Shown here: piece by piece, positions 22,844-33,141 of the stretch | How the letters are laid out: each line of letters begins with the position of its first letter | How positions within the stretch are numbered: the stretch's first letter is position 1 | Assembly (NCBI GenBank): GCA_002633025.1 | Contig: NMRB01001665.1 | Location: 95,864 to 159,863 of the forward strand | Reading direction: 5' to 3' | Length of the DNA: 64,000 nt | Source of the DNA: Notospermus geniculatus | Taxonomy: Eukaryota > Nemertea > Pilidiophora > Heteronemertea > Lineidae | The notes under the pieces: generated by a model | What the model saw: the letters and a program-made list of their open reading frames with translations, nothing else | Told to the model about the DNA's origin: nothing | Databases searched by the model: none | Position numbers and translations under genes: made by a program

Positions 22844-25564
22844 CTGAAAGCTGTAGTGCCGTTCCCGTGAGTGCATGGCAAGGAAAGCGTTAAACTTCTC
22901 GCTGTGTTTCGGGATGTTATTCACCTGTCCAATGCCTGATATCTTCATATCGTTGTCAACAATACCTGTGATCTCTTGGACAAAACTCAAGATTTCCTCA
23001 TCTCGTGCAGCTCTGCCAGTGTCTATCTGCTGGTCTTTGTACTGAAGCCGCCGGAATCTGGCATCAAGCAGGTCAATGACACCTTGCATGGACTTTGTGA
23101 ATGCATCTTTGAAATCAGGATCACTCGCTGCCTCGGCACGCACACTCGCCATTGTTGATTTGGACTTGATTTGGGTTTCAAATTCTCGCTCCATGGGTTC
23201 ACGTGACAAAGCAGTATTCTGTAGAGCTAAGTTGATCGTGGACATAACTCGTTCAGCTTGGTTGAGCCAGCTGCCGTGAGGTGCTGTCCGTACAGCGCAA
23301 TAGAAGTCCAAATCAAGTGCTATGAACAGGAGTGATGCTGCTACTTTCATAGATATAAAATTTGTTCGGTGATCGGGCCCACCATCTGAGTAAACCATCA
23401 ATATTGGAACCTTGAGATTAACACCATCTTCACTCTGTTGTTCCCTCAAATGATGCACAAGCTCACATGCATGTCTGATGGCACTTGACGGCTGTAGAAT
23501 CTTGTCCTTCAGGCCCGTATGCACCAACTGATCCGAATTTGGGTTTAAGCTACAGCTCAACTGATCCATAACTTAAGCTCTTATTCGGCTAATCCCAACT
23601 TGATCCGCAACACATTTGAGCCAAAGATAAGCTTTGGATGAGCTGAACTATAGCTTAAGCCTCAAGTCTGAGGTCTTCCAAATGCTGATTGCATGATTTT
23701 ATTGTGCAGGCTTTTGTCTGCGATACACACACAATAACCTACGGGGCACTTGTGATCCAATTTGAGCTCGAGCTTAAGTTATGGCTTATCTGAGGTTGTT
23801 GGTGTCTTGCAATGGCACGTGAAACCTGCAATAATCTGTTGATTGCTGAGATTGGATTGTTGCGATCAGATGATGGAGAAACCTCATATTCAATTAGACC
23901 AGAATCCACAAGCATTGACCTTGGTAAACCTGTACCGTTTTTTAAATTTCTCCTCAACAACCCGTCCTGGGCAATCCACCATGTCCATTTCGTCACGCTG
24001 GTCAAGAAACTCCATGTTTCCAACCCGGAAGTTCACTGTCAGATGAGCGAACAGCCTTAATCCATAACTTAAACCTACCCCTTGGGTGGTTTAAACTTTG
24101 CAAGAGCTTAAGCCCAACTTCTGGATCAACTATGATTGGTGCAATGGGATCAAAATTTAAGTTCAAGCTTAAGTTGGACTTAAGCCGAATTGGGGCTAAT
24201 CTGATGTTGGTGCATACGGGCCTCAGAGTAACAGTCACATTACCGGAGTAAAACCCACCCTCTAGAGTCTCTGGAATGTCTACTTGAAAAGTTACGGACG
24301 GAACTATTCCACACACATGAAAGTCATGGTCAGAACAAGCAAGGAGAGGGCCACCCGTGACAACGGGCGCACCATGATGAGCTCTGACACCTGTAGCGAT
24401 GGGATTTCCAGGATCGCCGATTGCAACGACAGCCTTATCATCTACACACACCAAGATGGTTGAATCTTTCCACCTGACAGCCAGCTCTCTCATCATTTTC
24501 CAAAGATGACCACAAAAATATGAATCTTCGTGCTCAATTCGTGCGAGTCGTTGCTGAACCTTGAACTTGACCTGGAATCGCCCTGTATAATTTTTGGCTG
24601 TGTGGATGAATGGGTTAGATGGGGAAAAATTTAAACGTATCCATGATTCTGAAGGAGCTGCAGTTCCACTCGGGAGTCGGGAGATGATCTGATTTCTCAA
24701 GTCACGAATGGATATGGCCAAGGGGAGGTACAGCATGTCTTCATGACGGCGATCATCAACAGCACATATTTCGTCGAGGTAGTTCGCGAGTTCATCCCAG
24801 AATGGCAAGAATGCTGGATCTTCAGGTCTCCCGTTGAGCTTTCGCAGATCGTAAAACAAATCTGGATCTCCATTGCTCGACAACCATTTCGATACTCGTT
24901 CATCAACTTCCGACAACTTCATGGTTTCACTACTGGACTGTTCTCCAGAGATGAAGCGGAAGATATCACGTAGGACAGCAGGTTTGATTCCTGCTTTTGT
25001 GTACCGATCAATGAATTGTTTCCTCACGAAACGCGTTGAATACACAGGGACTTGTTTTTTTACTTCATTCACAACCGAAATTGTCCGTGCCTCATTCCGT
25101 TCTTCTTCTGGTGGCAATTTCCAAACAACGTTAAGATTCCGGATATTTCCCCCAATAACATGACGAAATAGGGCAACTGGGAATGAAAAACCCAACTGTT
25201 CCAACCAATCCCTCCTTTCGAATCTGTCATCTGGCTCAAAGTCACAAAGGTAAACAGGCTCATAGAAATTCTCTTCTGCTAACTTCTCTGAAAGTGTGTG
25301 ATATTCAGGCCTAACAGGTCCAGTCTTTGCCTCAAGTGTTTTGAAATCCCATTTATCCACGAGAGACCGTACAGGTGCTGACATGGCATGCCGTTCTAAT
25401 GTATTCTTGGACTGCTTTGCAAGGTACTGCTGGTATGACTGCAGAGCTTGAACTAATCCCTCCACCTTAGCCTTGAAGACAGCAAATTTACTGTTAGAAA
25501 TCCACGGCGTCATCAGTACATCAGCCAACTGCTCCACATGGTCTTTCAGAATATCATGGGAAAG
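22844..25564 (-). pseudogene. Transposase-like gene, exon 3: catalytic exon split by a MITE
   Basis: A 2,007-nt coding exon (669 codons) once the 711-bp insertion and one TCA are discounted. Acceptor CTATTTTCAG at 25,564, donor TTTCAG|GTCAGT at 22,844, phase 0 at both ends. It carries the candidate D-D-E: CVDDKA about 375 residues into the exon, SDGGPDHR after the insertion, and NQAERVMS 44 residues later. The intruder lies between the first and second Asp, so the present allele would stop inside it after 73 MITE-encoded residues. No other stop or shift was seen, so the damage looks recent. Confidence 0.85.
23512..24222. mobile_element. 711-bp MITE in the transposase exon, TIR GGCCCGTATGCACCAAC, TSD TCA
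   Basis: Ends GGCCCGTATGCACCAAC / GTTGGTGCATACGGGCC with direct TCA at 23,509-23,511 and 24,223-24,225. Inner sequence is rich in CTTAAGC-type motifs. A short relative with the same terminus lies at 35,594-35,742 (TSD TAA). The 3-bp duplication and GGCCC start match the 8.2-kb host element's type of insertion. Confidence 0.9.
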
Positions 25565-25670
25565 CTGAAAATAGATGAAACACACAATATAAGAGGATTG
25601 TCAAAAATTATGAATTGGAATCTATCAAAATGGGTGAAGAAAACACTGGCTGAAGTGAAAAATTTCATAC

Positions 25671-25926
25671 CATTGGTTTTGTTTTGTGATTTTTTTTGTA
25701 GTTGTTCATATCACGTATCTGAACAAACGGTTCAGGAATGTGGATGCTTCGGTCCTGTAATGTACTGTGATGTGCTTCTATACTCCACAAGGCATCAGAA
25801 ACAGCAGAAATGACTTGTTTTCCAAGAGTAGCAACGTGACTGTTGGTGAATCCGACGCCCATCTCCTCAACAACGTCTAGAACTCTGTTGTATTGTTTAT
25901 CACGATCGGATGATTTTTCGGGTGTC
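25671..25926 (-). CDS. Transposase-like gene, exon 2
   Basis: Acceptor TCTTCATTCAG, donor CCAATG|GTATGA; 256 nt, phase 2 to 0. Joined to exon 1 it reads ..KKGTPEKSSDRDKQY. Residues ~132-217, mostly helical in character, no motif recognised. Confidence 0.75.
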
Positions 25927-26113
25927 CTGAATGAAGAAAGAAACATACTAACATATCTGAGAATGACATTCAATTTGACATGACAGTTCTGCAGCAGTAG
26001 GTGCTGCCACCTGTTAAGTTTGATAGACACAGAAGTAAAACTCCCTCAATCGATAAAAATCCAGTGTCCCCTGACCTAATGACAGTTCGCTCTCTGGCAG
26101 GTCTGGAGATGCC

Positions 26114-27009
26114 GGTAACTGGTGATTTTGGCCCAGTGATTTACATGTAGGCCCGGGCCTAATTCACCATCAGGCCAAATGGGGGGGGGGGGTAGGCTAC
26201 TTACTAATTTCTTTGGCCCAGGCCTTGGCAAAAAAAACTTGATCATCTCGATTATAAATAAAAATATAACGCGTTAGTTTTTCTTCTACATGTATAATTC
26301 GGACAAATTATGCACCCCCTGCACGTCTTCAATCTTCATGTTCATCTTCCTGGCCTATCCATCCAAATAAAATTCTTGTTTGGCCCCCCTAGGCAAGGGA
26401 AGGCCTAGGCCTACAATGTACCTCCGCTCCTAAAAGCCTTAGGCCCTGGTAAGGCCAAGTAAAAAAATACTTACGTTTATCGTCCACCTGGTCCCTCAAA
26501 ATTGGCAAGGGGGGCACTTTTTATTTTTATTTTTTATTTTGGAAGATGGGTTTCCAGTGGGCAATATCATGAATATTGCCCCTCAGATGACAAGAGTCAC
26601 CATCGACCATGGTCACAGTCAGTCATTGTTGCTTTTTTACTTTCAATTTCTGCCTCATTAACAGCACTAACAAATCAATTGTAGGCCTATGACTCAACAA
26701 ACAGACAGCGGGAGCACTATTGAGCTTGTGCGGAGTGTTTTTCTGGTGCAAATTTCAAAAATAAAAAATAAAAAAATAAATTGGTGCGGCCCTGATTTTA
26801 GGCACGGGCGGGGACGATAAACATGAGTATTTTTTTACTTGGCCTAACCAGCAAAAAACAATTGACATAGGCCAATGGGGCGGGCATGCAAGTTGAGGCC
26901 CAAGGCCAACTACTGAACTGGTGGGGGCCTGTGGGTGGGGCCTATACATGTAGGCCGATAATAGGCCTACACGTACACTGGGCCAAAATCACCAGTTACC
27001 ATGGTTACC
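26114..27009. mobile_element. 896-bp element with 9-bp TSD GGAGATGCC in intron 1
   Basis: Left end GGTAACTGGTGATTTTGGCC and right end GGCCAAAATCACCAGTTACC followed by ATGGTTACC; direct 9-bp repeats GGAGATGCC at 26,105-26,113 and 27,010-27,018. A 9-bp duplication with long inverted ends suggests Mutator-like (MULE) mobilisation. The extra ATGGTTACC is a tandem duplication of the terminal 6-9 bases. Poly-G at 26,180-26,191. Confidence 0.85.
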
Positions 27010-27287
27010 GGAGATGCCTATCATGTGAAAGAATGCCTTTTATACTTCCCAAATGAATGCATGCTCCTCTTAGAAAAATGCTTTTAGAGGAAATTTTGGC
27101 CGACCTTTGGAGGAATGAAAACTGCTGTGCATGTATCACGTGTGTACAACAAAATGTACAGTTATGACAGTGTCAGTGCATGCACTCAGTACAGCGCAGT
27201 GTTCCTCAGTGCAACGCAGCCTGTATCATCAATACATGCAATATACATGATATAGGCCTATATGGCATGGCGGAGAACAGAACTCAC

Positions 27288-27682
27288 CCTTTCTTCGGCG
27301 GCAGATGGTTGTAACTTCTCGCCGCTTTCATAAGAACATCTGCTACACTCAGGACATTATTGTTGGTATCCTTAGGAGTAGTCCTTGGGCCAGCGTGGTG
27401 GGCAAGAAGGTACTTGAACGCAAAGCCGCCAAGCACGTCAACTAGTGTTGTCAGATCAAGCCTGGTCATTTTCTCGAGACAATTTGGCTGCGGAGGTGCC
27501 GACGACGCAAAAACGTCCTGCACAGCCAGTTCCTCCCACTCTGGTGGCACATTTTTCAGCACTACGTCTCCCACCGTCTCACACCTTTCCATACACACCA
27601 GATTTTTGGTGTACTTCACCCCCGACCTTCTTTCCACAACAATCCAATTCTGATTCATCATCATGTTTCGCCATACTAGCAT
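27288..27682 (-). CDS. Transposase-like gene, exon 1 (N terminus)
   Basis: Open from an ATG at 27,682 to donor AAAGG|GTGAGT. Residues 1-131 include PPEWEELAVQDVFASSAPPQP and LDLTTLVDVLGGFAFKYLLA. An overlapping ATG frame starting about 12 nt later soon stops, so the longer frame is chosen. No domain recognised. Confidence 0.7.
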
Positions 27683-28006
27683 GTACTAGTCTCGCGCAAC
27701 TACACCTACTGTCCAGTGCCCAGGTGAAACTATCCGACCTCTGCGAAGGAGACTGGGTGTGTGCAGTCGAGTTTCATTGAGCGAGACTTCCGCAAGGCGT
27801 GCGAACATGTGGATGGGATCGGGCATGTGGGCAATCGCCGCCGCCGCCAAATTTTCCCGCGAAAAAATGTAATTGCAAAAAGATAGTTTATTGGAGCGGC
27901 GGGCGGGAAAAAAATAAAATATTTTTTTTATTTTTTTTCTGTTTTGGCAAGATTTCTGAGCGGCGGACACAGAGAACTCGAAAAAAATGTGTGATTTTAT
28001 TTTTTT

Positions 28007-28252
28007 CTTATTGCGCCCATTTTCCCTAGCGGCGGGTCCGCGAACCAACCAATAAAAAAAGTGCGGCCTTAATTTTTGCTTTGTCCTCTTGGGCTTAGAC
28101 GTAGGAAAGTTGTACGCGTGTGATTATCCTGCGGGTAAATGCCTCTGGTGAAGCACCATACAGACATCAGACAATAGTTTTGTAGGCCTTTAACCTGTGT
28201 AATGCAGAATTTGTACGCTGATTAGGCTAAACACCCTTTATGAATACGGCCC
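28007..28252 (-). repeat. Right TIR of the 8.2-kb transposon
   Basis: Inverted partner of 20,007-20,252. The subterminal 27,880-28,020 is A/T-run rich on both sides (long AAAAAATAAAA tracts), also mirrored near 20,290-20,330. Confidence 0.85.
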
Positions 28253-28260
28253 TTAGATTT

Positions 28261-29160
28261 CAAATTGCTCCATAACTTGTGAACCCTTTGGTCAATCAAC
28301 TTCACATTTTAGAGGTATAGTGATATGGGTCAGGGAGTGCACCATATCAATTTAGGTGTGCTCCAACTTCAAAAATGGCCGCCTGGTGGCCGTCTTGGGT
28401 TTTGCATTCTGCTCCATTAATTGAGTACGCTGGGTCAACCAACTTCATATTTTAGAGCCATAGTGATGGGTCAGAGGGAGCACCACATCAATTTTAGGTC
28501 TGCTCCAACTTCCAGTATGGCTGCTTGGGAGCCATCTTTGATTTTGCATTCTACTCCATAATTTGAGAATCGCTTGGTGAATCAACTTCATATTTTAGAA
28601 AGCATAGTGATATGGGTCAGAGGGTGCACCATATCAATTTTAGGTCTGCTCCAACTTCCAACATGGCCGCCTGAGGGCCATCGTGGACTTTGCATTCTAT
28701 TCTATTACTTGAAAACTGCTGGGTCAATCAACTTCATACTTTAGAGGAATAGTGATATGGGTCATAAGGTGCACATATCAATTTAGGTGTGCTCCAACTT
28801 CCAAAATGGCCGCCTGGTGGTCATCTTGCATTTTGCAGTCTGCTCCAAAATTTTAGAACTGCTTGGTCAACCAACTTCATATTTTGGAGGCATTGGGTTA
28901 TGGGTCAGATGGTCACCATATCAATTTTAGGTCTACTCCAACGTCCAATATGGCCGCCTGGTGGCCATCTTGGATTTTGCATTCTGCTTCATGACTTGCG
29001 AACCGCTTGGTGAATCACCTTCATATTTTAGAGGTACAGTGATATGGCCCAGAGGGTGCACCATATCAATTTCGGGCGTGGTCCAACTTCCAATAAGGCC
29101 GGTAGTTGCCCCATCTCTGATATTGCGTTCCGCTCCATAACCTGCGAATCACTCGGGCCG
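28261..29160 (+). repeat. Tandem array, ~145-bp unit, about 6 copies
   Basis: Units contain GCTCCATAACTTG..TCAACTTCATATTTTAGAGG..AGTGATATGGGTCAGAGGG..CACCATATCAATTTTAGG..CTCCAACTTCCAAAATGGCCGCCTGGTGGCCATCTTGG. It begins immediately outside the 8.2-kb transposon. Frames inside are repeat artefacts. Confidence 0.9.
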
Positions 29161-29967
29161 TCAATTTGGTCTTATCTGTGAAACTACTCACATCCCCCAC
29201 TATAACCTTATATTGCTTTTTCACCATTGAAAGGTGAAGTATTTGTACTCGTCTCTCTTGTCCCTGTGTCAACCTGTAGTGTTGGCAGGTGATTGTCAAT
29301 GTCAGCTGAGCGCCAGGTCCATGGGCCTCTTGTTTCAGTGTGTCCTGAAAACTGAACATTCATTATCACTACTCACCACCGCGTTCAGCATGAATATCTT
29401 GTACTCCTAAGGAATAGATTGGGAATTGGTTATAGAAAAAACTAAGGTCAATTACCACTTCTATTATAATATAACATAATGTCACGTGATGATCATGTAG
29501 TAGTTACTTTCTCCCATTGTTAAGAACAACCAAAAGCGATTTTATGATGGTGGGCAATCCTTGGGTCAGCTGGCTGTCACAACATGTTGTGTCTAACAAA
29601 AGAAATGAGAACGATGAGGCGGGTGGCCGAATCATCTTCTGCTGTTTACAACGTCATCTCTTTCTCCTCCTCCTTCGTCCTTGGAGGGCTTACAGATCGC
29701 CCACAGTTGGCCCTCCTGAGAAGAAACAGTCTACAAACTCTTACCTTGGAGAAGGGCCACCACAACAAAAATTGCCAGCAAGTGGAAGGAAATCATGATG
29801 GCCGCATAAAACTGAAGACGGGTTAAATACAATGGATGTCTTTCTTTGGTCTTTGATTGGAAGACGATATCAACTCACTGAAAAATAAACATTTTAATTA
29901 CAACCAATTTACATGCATCTACCCCGACCGCGGAATTGATTTCACACATTGGTTTCAAAAGGCAGCT

Positions 29968-29970
<3 letters not shown>

Positions 29971-30022
<52 letters not shown>

Positions 30023-30026
30023 NCCC
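29971..30026. repeat. Poly-C tract (about 55 bp, one N)
   Basis: Homopolymer C with N at 30,023; length is not reliable. Its polyproline translation is an artefact. Confidence 0.9.
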
Positions 30027-30677
30027 GACCAGGCTAATTCTAACAAGGCACGTACCCCCTGCCGCGGCATGGCCTTCCCGATCACGACAATTCTAAACAA
30101 CCGAAATTGTCATGTCCCGGGAAGACAATAAAGAACTTCACACCTTGTTAATGGTTGAGTAGGTCGCACGGATTGTAAGTAATTAACGCCCGGATTACGC
30201 GCCATAAACTTCACTGAGTAGGTCGTTAAAACGTACTAGCTCGGATCAACACTTTTATACAAAAAAGCTAATTTCGACCCCATTCCGGACGGTAATAATT
30301 CCGGATTGAAATAATAACGTGTTTTTAATTCTTTTAATTTCCTTACCTATTTTCGTGTACATGTTAACTTGAACCTAACCACTTTTTTATCTTCCGTGCA
30401 AGGCCTAGTTTCGAGGTGACAGCCCTTGAACGCCGGTGTAATGTATCCGAGTGTCTCCCATTCCTGCTGCCCGACCAAGCATTGGTAAACGGGATTATCT
30501 GTTTGTCAGTGCCTCCCCGGGCATTCACAAATGCCTAAGTCAGGTTTTAACTGCTCCCCCCCTCCCCGGGGCAACAGCAAACGAATACCCCCTCTCGATA
30601 ATTTGTATGTTTGTGCACAGGCATCTCATACATGTGTTTGTACTTGTAGGGGTAGATGGTGGTGGGGCTAGTGGCGG

Positions 30678-30709
30678 NNNNNNNNNNNNNNNNNNNNNNN
30701 NNNNNNNNN
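30678..30709. other. Assembly gap (Ns) beside poly-G
   Basis: Thirty-two Ns followed by 12 G. Confidence 0.95.
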
Positions 30710-30904
30710 GGGGGGGGGGGGTAGGTTCTTGGTGACCGTAGGACTTTACTATACAAAAAGACACGGCATGCAACTGTTCATTCACCTCATTATTGATAAA
30801 TGCAAAAAACGCAAAAAATCAATAAAAATCAGCATGAAATCTGCTCGCCGCATGCGATTTTTTTTCACACCCGCCGTCGCCTTCTTGTTTTCCATGGTTT
30901 CCAG

Positions 30905-30946
30905 CACCTGTACGACGTCATTGGTACACCTGTACGACGTCATTGT
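30905..30946 (+). repeat. Tandem duplication CACCTGTACGACGTCATTGGTA
   Basis: The CACCTGTACGACGTCATTG block occurs twice in direct succession, doubling an ACGTCA half of a CRE-like site. Confidence 0.7.
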
Positions 30947-31009
30947 TGTTACTGTCGTTACAAAATAAACTATAAATTGTAGGCCTCACTATAAGGGATT
31001 CATTAGGGC

Positions 31010-31185
31010 TGCGGATTAGCCCCCCAGCAGGGAGTTAGTCATAGGATTAGCTCCCCCTGGGGGTTAGGAGTACGGGTTAGGGTTTTCAGGGGTATGGGTA
31101 GGGTTATGGGGTAGGGTATGTGTATAGGAGTAGGGGTAGGCGGTAAGGGTAGGACTAGGATTAGGGTTAGGATTAGAAAATGGGC
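31010..31185 (+). repeat. Degenerate telomere-like (TTAGGG-related) tract
   Basis: Repeated GGGTTAGGGTTTT, GGGTAGGGTTATGGGGTAGGG, GGATTAGGGTTAGGATTAG variants. Interstitial and impure. Its proline-rich minus-strand frame (31,064-31,261) is not a gene. Confidence 0.7.
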
Positions 31186-31261
31186 CTAGTAAATTACGTA
31201 TGCTATACATATCAATACAGGTTTTCCGAATAACCCAAAATAAAATTCCATGACGAAGCAT

Positions 31262-31356
31262 GTAGCCTCGGTAGCGTAGTGGTTAGAGCGTAGGTCCATT
31301 TAGGTTGAGCTAGCTAGGTATGTGGATATGCCCTAGTTCGAACCTTCCAGACGGCA
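31262..31356 (+). mobile_element. tRNA-like SINE head
   Basis: GCCTCGGTAGCGTAGTGGTTAGAGCG (box A-like) and CTAGTTCGAACC (box B-like). No intact tRNA cloverleaf closes, so I read it as a SINE fragment, not a tRNA gene. Confidence 0.6.
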
Positions 31357-31658
31357 TAATGCACTCTTTATCATTCGCAGTTTTACATTTCCTTCATCTT
31401 CCAACATTTTTGTCCTATTTTCAGTCTAAATAAGCTGTCAGGAAACGTGATTTTTGTCGCAACATGATCGTGAACACACTGTAAAAAAATGGCTTGAAAT
31501 TTACTGCCATTTTCGGTAAAATATGTTACTTATTTGTCTGTAAAAACCGTTTTTTACAGAATCCTCAGTAACATCACAAACAGTTCGGTGATTTTACACA
31601 TCCCATCGTGAATTTCATATTTCTACAGAGAAATCTGTATTTATCATGGTTAATATTA

Positions 31659-32263
31659 ACCTGGTTCCTTGGGCGTCCGACGGTGGCGCTGGCTGACGAT
31701 TCGTGTCGAAGCCCAGGTATCCGCAACTCAGACTACCTGCCGGAATTCCGGCAGGTGGTAAGCCGTTGATTCTAAGCGTCGATTAAACGTCGTGTAAATC
31801 AGGTTGATTGGGATATAAAAATTTTGTTATCATTAGCACGTTTTAGAATAGTTGTAACATTTCTAATAAAGTGGAAATTGAAATTTATAACTAACGATTA
31901 AGCTCTGACTAATTTTGGAGTGAATCGAGTGCCGGAATGAATCGCATACAGAGTCAAATTTCAAATTTAAAGATGGCGTCTTCGCTTTGGGCCAGTTCAG
32001 ACATTAAAATCATGGAAAACTACAAGTATATCGACGATACATTTGAGTTATCCATTGCGAGTACATTTTCTACAGACATTGTTGACAATGTGCAGCAGAC
32101 AAGTCATTTCTGACAGGTAATACACACATATACATCTGTTTTGCACTTCGCTTTTGGACACGGCTTTCCCAGTGATGACGTCACTGCTATTTATAGACGG
32201 TTGTGGATACCTGGGCTCCTATAGGAATAGTAAGTGCCACCGACGGAGCCTAGGGAACCAGGT
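31659..32263. mobile_element. 605-bp element, TIR ACCTGGTTCC, TA duplication
   Basis: TA|ACCTGGTTCCTTGGGCGTCC and GGAGCCTAGGGAACCAGGT|TA; inner arms share CACCGTCGG- and CCCAGGTATCC-type blocks. Tc1/mariner-type TA target. Confidence 0.75.
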
Positions 32264-32466
32264 TAGGTTAATATCGGCTAATTACAGACAATACCGTCAA
32301 ATTTCATGATTTCTCAGTAAAAATACAGACTCCGGACGGTAATCATCACATCCGGGCATTCATTGCTGCGGCCATTTTACGAACAACGGTAGATGACATA
32401 GACGCCTAAATTAATAATCCATTGACATCGTCACAATGATGAGCTTAACTCACAATCTCGTGCCCA

Positions 32467-32528
32467 GAGATTCGTTACGCTCGGGCCGAGGTTGTAGGTC
32501 GCTCCACTAATCTCTGGAGACGGCTAGC
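32467..32528 (+). repeat. CCAGAGATT hairpin repeat, copy 2
   Basis: CCAGAGATTCGTTACGCTCG..GAGGTTGTAGGTCGCTCCAC..AATCTCTGGAGACGGCTAG; same family as 4,052-4,137, inverted copy at 33,077-33,141. Confidence 0.7.
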
Positions 32529-32697
32529 CATTTCACGCCTTAGGTGTGATTTTCGGTATCGTGCAATTTTAGACCGGATTTTAACCACAAATGCACTGAA
32601 ATGACTTGAGATGACTTGAGTATAAAATGTACACACAAAAATGTCCTTAGAAAGGTTTTTTCGAGGGATCTGTTGTATTTATTGAGGAAAATCCATA

Positions 32698-32961
32698 GTT
32701 TGGTTCCCGAACCCACCGCTAGGGCCAAAAGGGTTCGGTATCGGCCTCGTTTGACCTTGACCTCACACACAGAATTCTGTGTGTCTGACGTCACAGAGGA
32801 TAGACTGGTTCCTGGTTCCAACATACCGAGAGCTATGTTGGGATCGCGCACCAGTCTATCTTCTGTGACGTCAGACACACAGAATTCTGTGTGTGAGGTC
32901 AAGGTCAAACGAGGCCGATACCGAACCCTTTTGGCCCTAGCGGTGGGTTCGGGAACCAAAC
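32698..32961. mobile_element. 264-bp near-perfect palindromic MITE, TA duplication
   Basis: TA|GTTTGGTTCCCGAACCCACC and GGTGGGTTCGGGAACCAAAC|TA. Arms of roughly 125 bp carry TGACCTTGACCTC half-sites, an ACACACAGAATTCTGTGTGT palindrome and CTGACGTCA sites mirrored on both sides. The opposite-strand frames of 164 and 130 codons here are by-products of the palindrome. Confidence 0.9.
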
Positions 32962-33076
32962 TAGAAAATCCACAGCAGTACTTGGCGCACTGTATAAACT
33001 TGGAGTGAAGCGGTATGCGCAGTGTGTAACGCATTTGCCTTGCATTTTGGTTCCCGAAGCCACCGCTGGGGCTTAG

Positions 33077-33141
33077 CCGTCTCCAGAGATTAGTGTAGCG
33101 ACCATCAACCTCGGCCGAGCGTAACTAATCTCTGGGTATGA
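33077..33141 (-). repeat. CCAGAGATT hairpin repeat, copy 3 (inverted)
   Basis: AGCCGTCTCCAGAGATTAGT..CAACCTCGGCCGAGCGTAACTAATCTCTGG; with copy 2 it brackets the 264-bp MITE. Confidence 0.7.

Larger units (their letters stand above)
21429..27682 (-). pseudogene. Transposase-like gene (six exons, 1,112 codons) interrupted by a MITE
   Basis: Exons, 5' to 3' on the minus strand: 27,682-27,288; 25,926-25,671; 25,564-22,844; 22,714-22,468; 22,174-21,947; 21,634-21,429. All borders are GT-AG and phases agree (2,0,0,1,1). Without the MITE at 23,512-24,222 and one TCA copy, the frame is continuous for 1,112 residues. Acidic candidates are Asp592/593 (CVDDKA), Asp706 (VYSDGGPDHR) and Glu750 (NQAERVMS), spaced like a DDE/RNase H-fold nuclease. 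The C terminus has several Cys pairs (CWYCQIC, CSEC, CTC, CCFYC, CNGC), probable zinc ribbons. From memory, similar unnamed proteins are common in cnidarian, sponge and molluscan gene sets. Location between TIRs supports a transposase. Start codon is uncertain: in-frame ATGs at 27,682 and about 18 nt later. Confidence 0.8.
20007..28252 (-). mobile_element. 8.2-kb DNA transposon with long TIRs and a multi-exon transposase-like gene
   Basis: Left end GGGCCATATTCATAAAGGGT (20,007) and right end (complement) GGGCCGTATTCATAAAGGGT (28,252) are inverted repeats. By eye they differ at two positions over the first ~83 bp, and the similarity continues in blocks to about 245 bp. Direct TTA flanks both ends (20,004-20,006 and 28,253-28,255), so this is an insertion with a 3-bp duplication. 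Inside is a six-exon gene on the minus strand (21,429-27,682), starting about 570 bp from the right end. Three younger insertions sit inside: 21,145-21,264, 23,512-24,222 (in the catalytic exon) and 26,114-27,009 (intron 1). The TSD resembles PIF/Harbinger, but the protein does not look like a Harbinger transposase. Academ (3-4 bp TSDs) or an unnamed superfamily is possible. Confidence 0.85.

Noticed and set aside
29857-30131. Polyproline-containing frames
   Set aside because: Translation of a poly-C tract with an N.
32540-33034. Opposite-strand frames of 164 and 130 codons with the same core peptide
   Set aside because: Both read the 264-bp palindromic MITE; identical peptides arise because the DNA is its own inverse.
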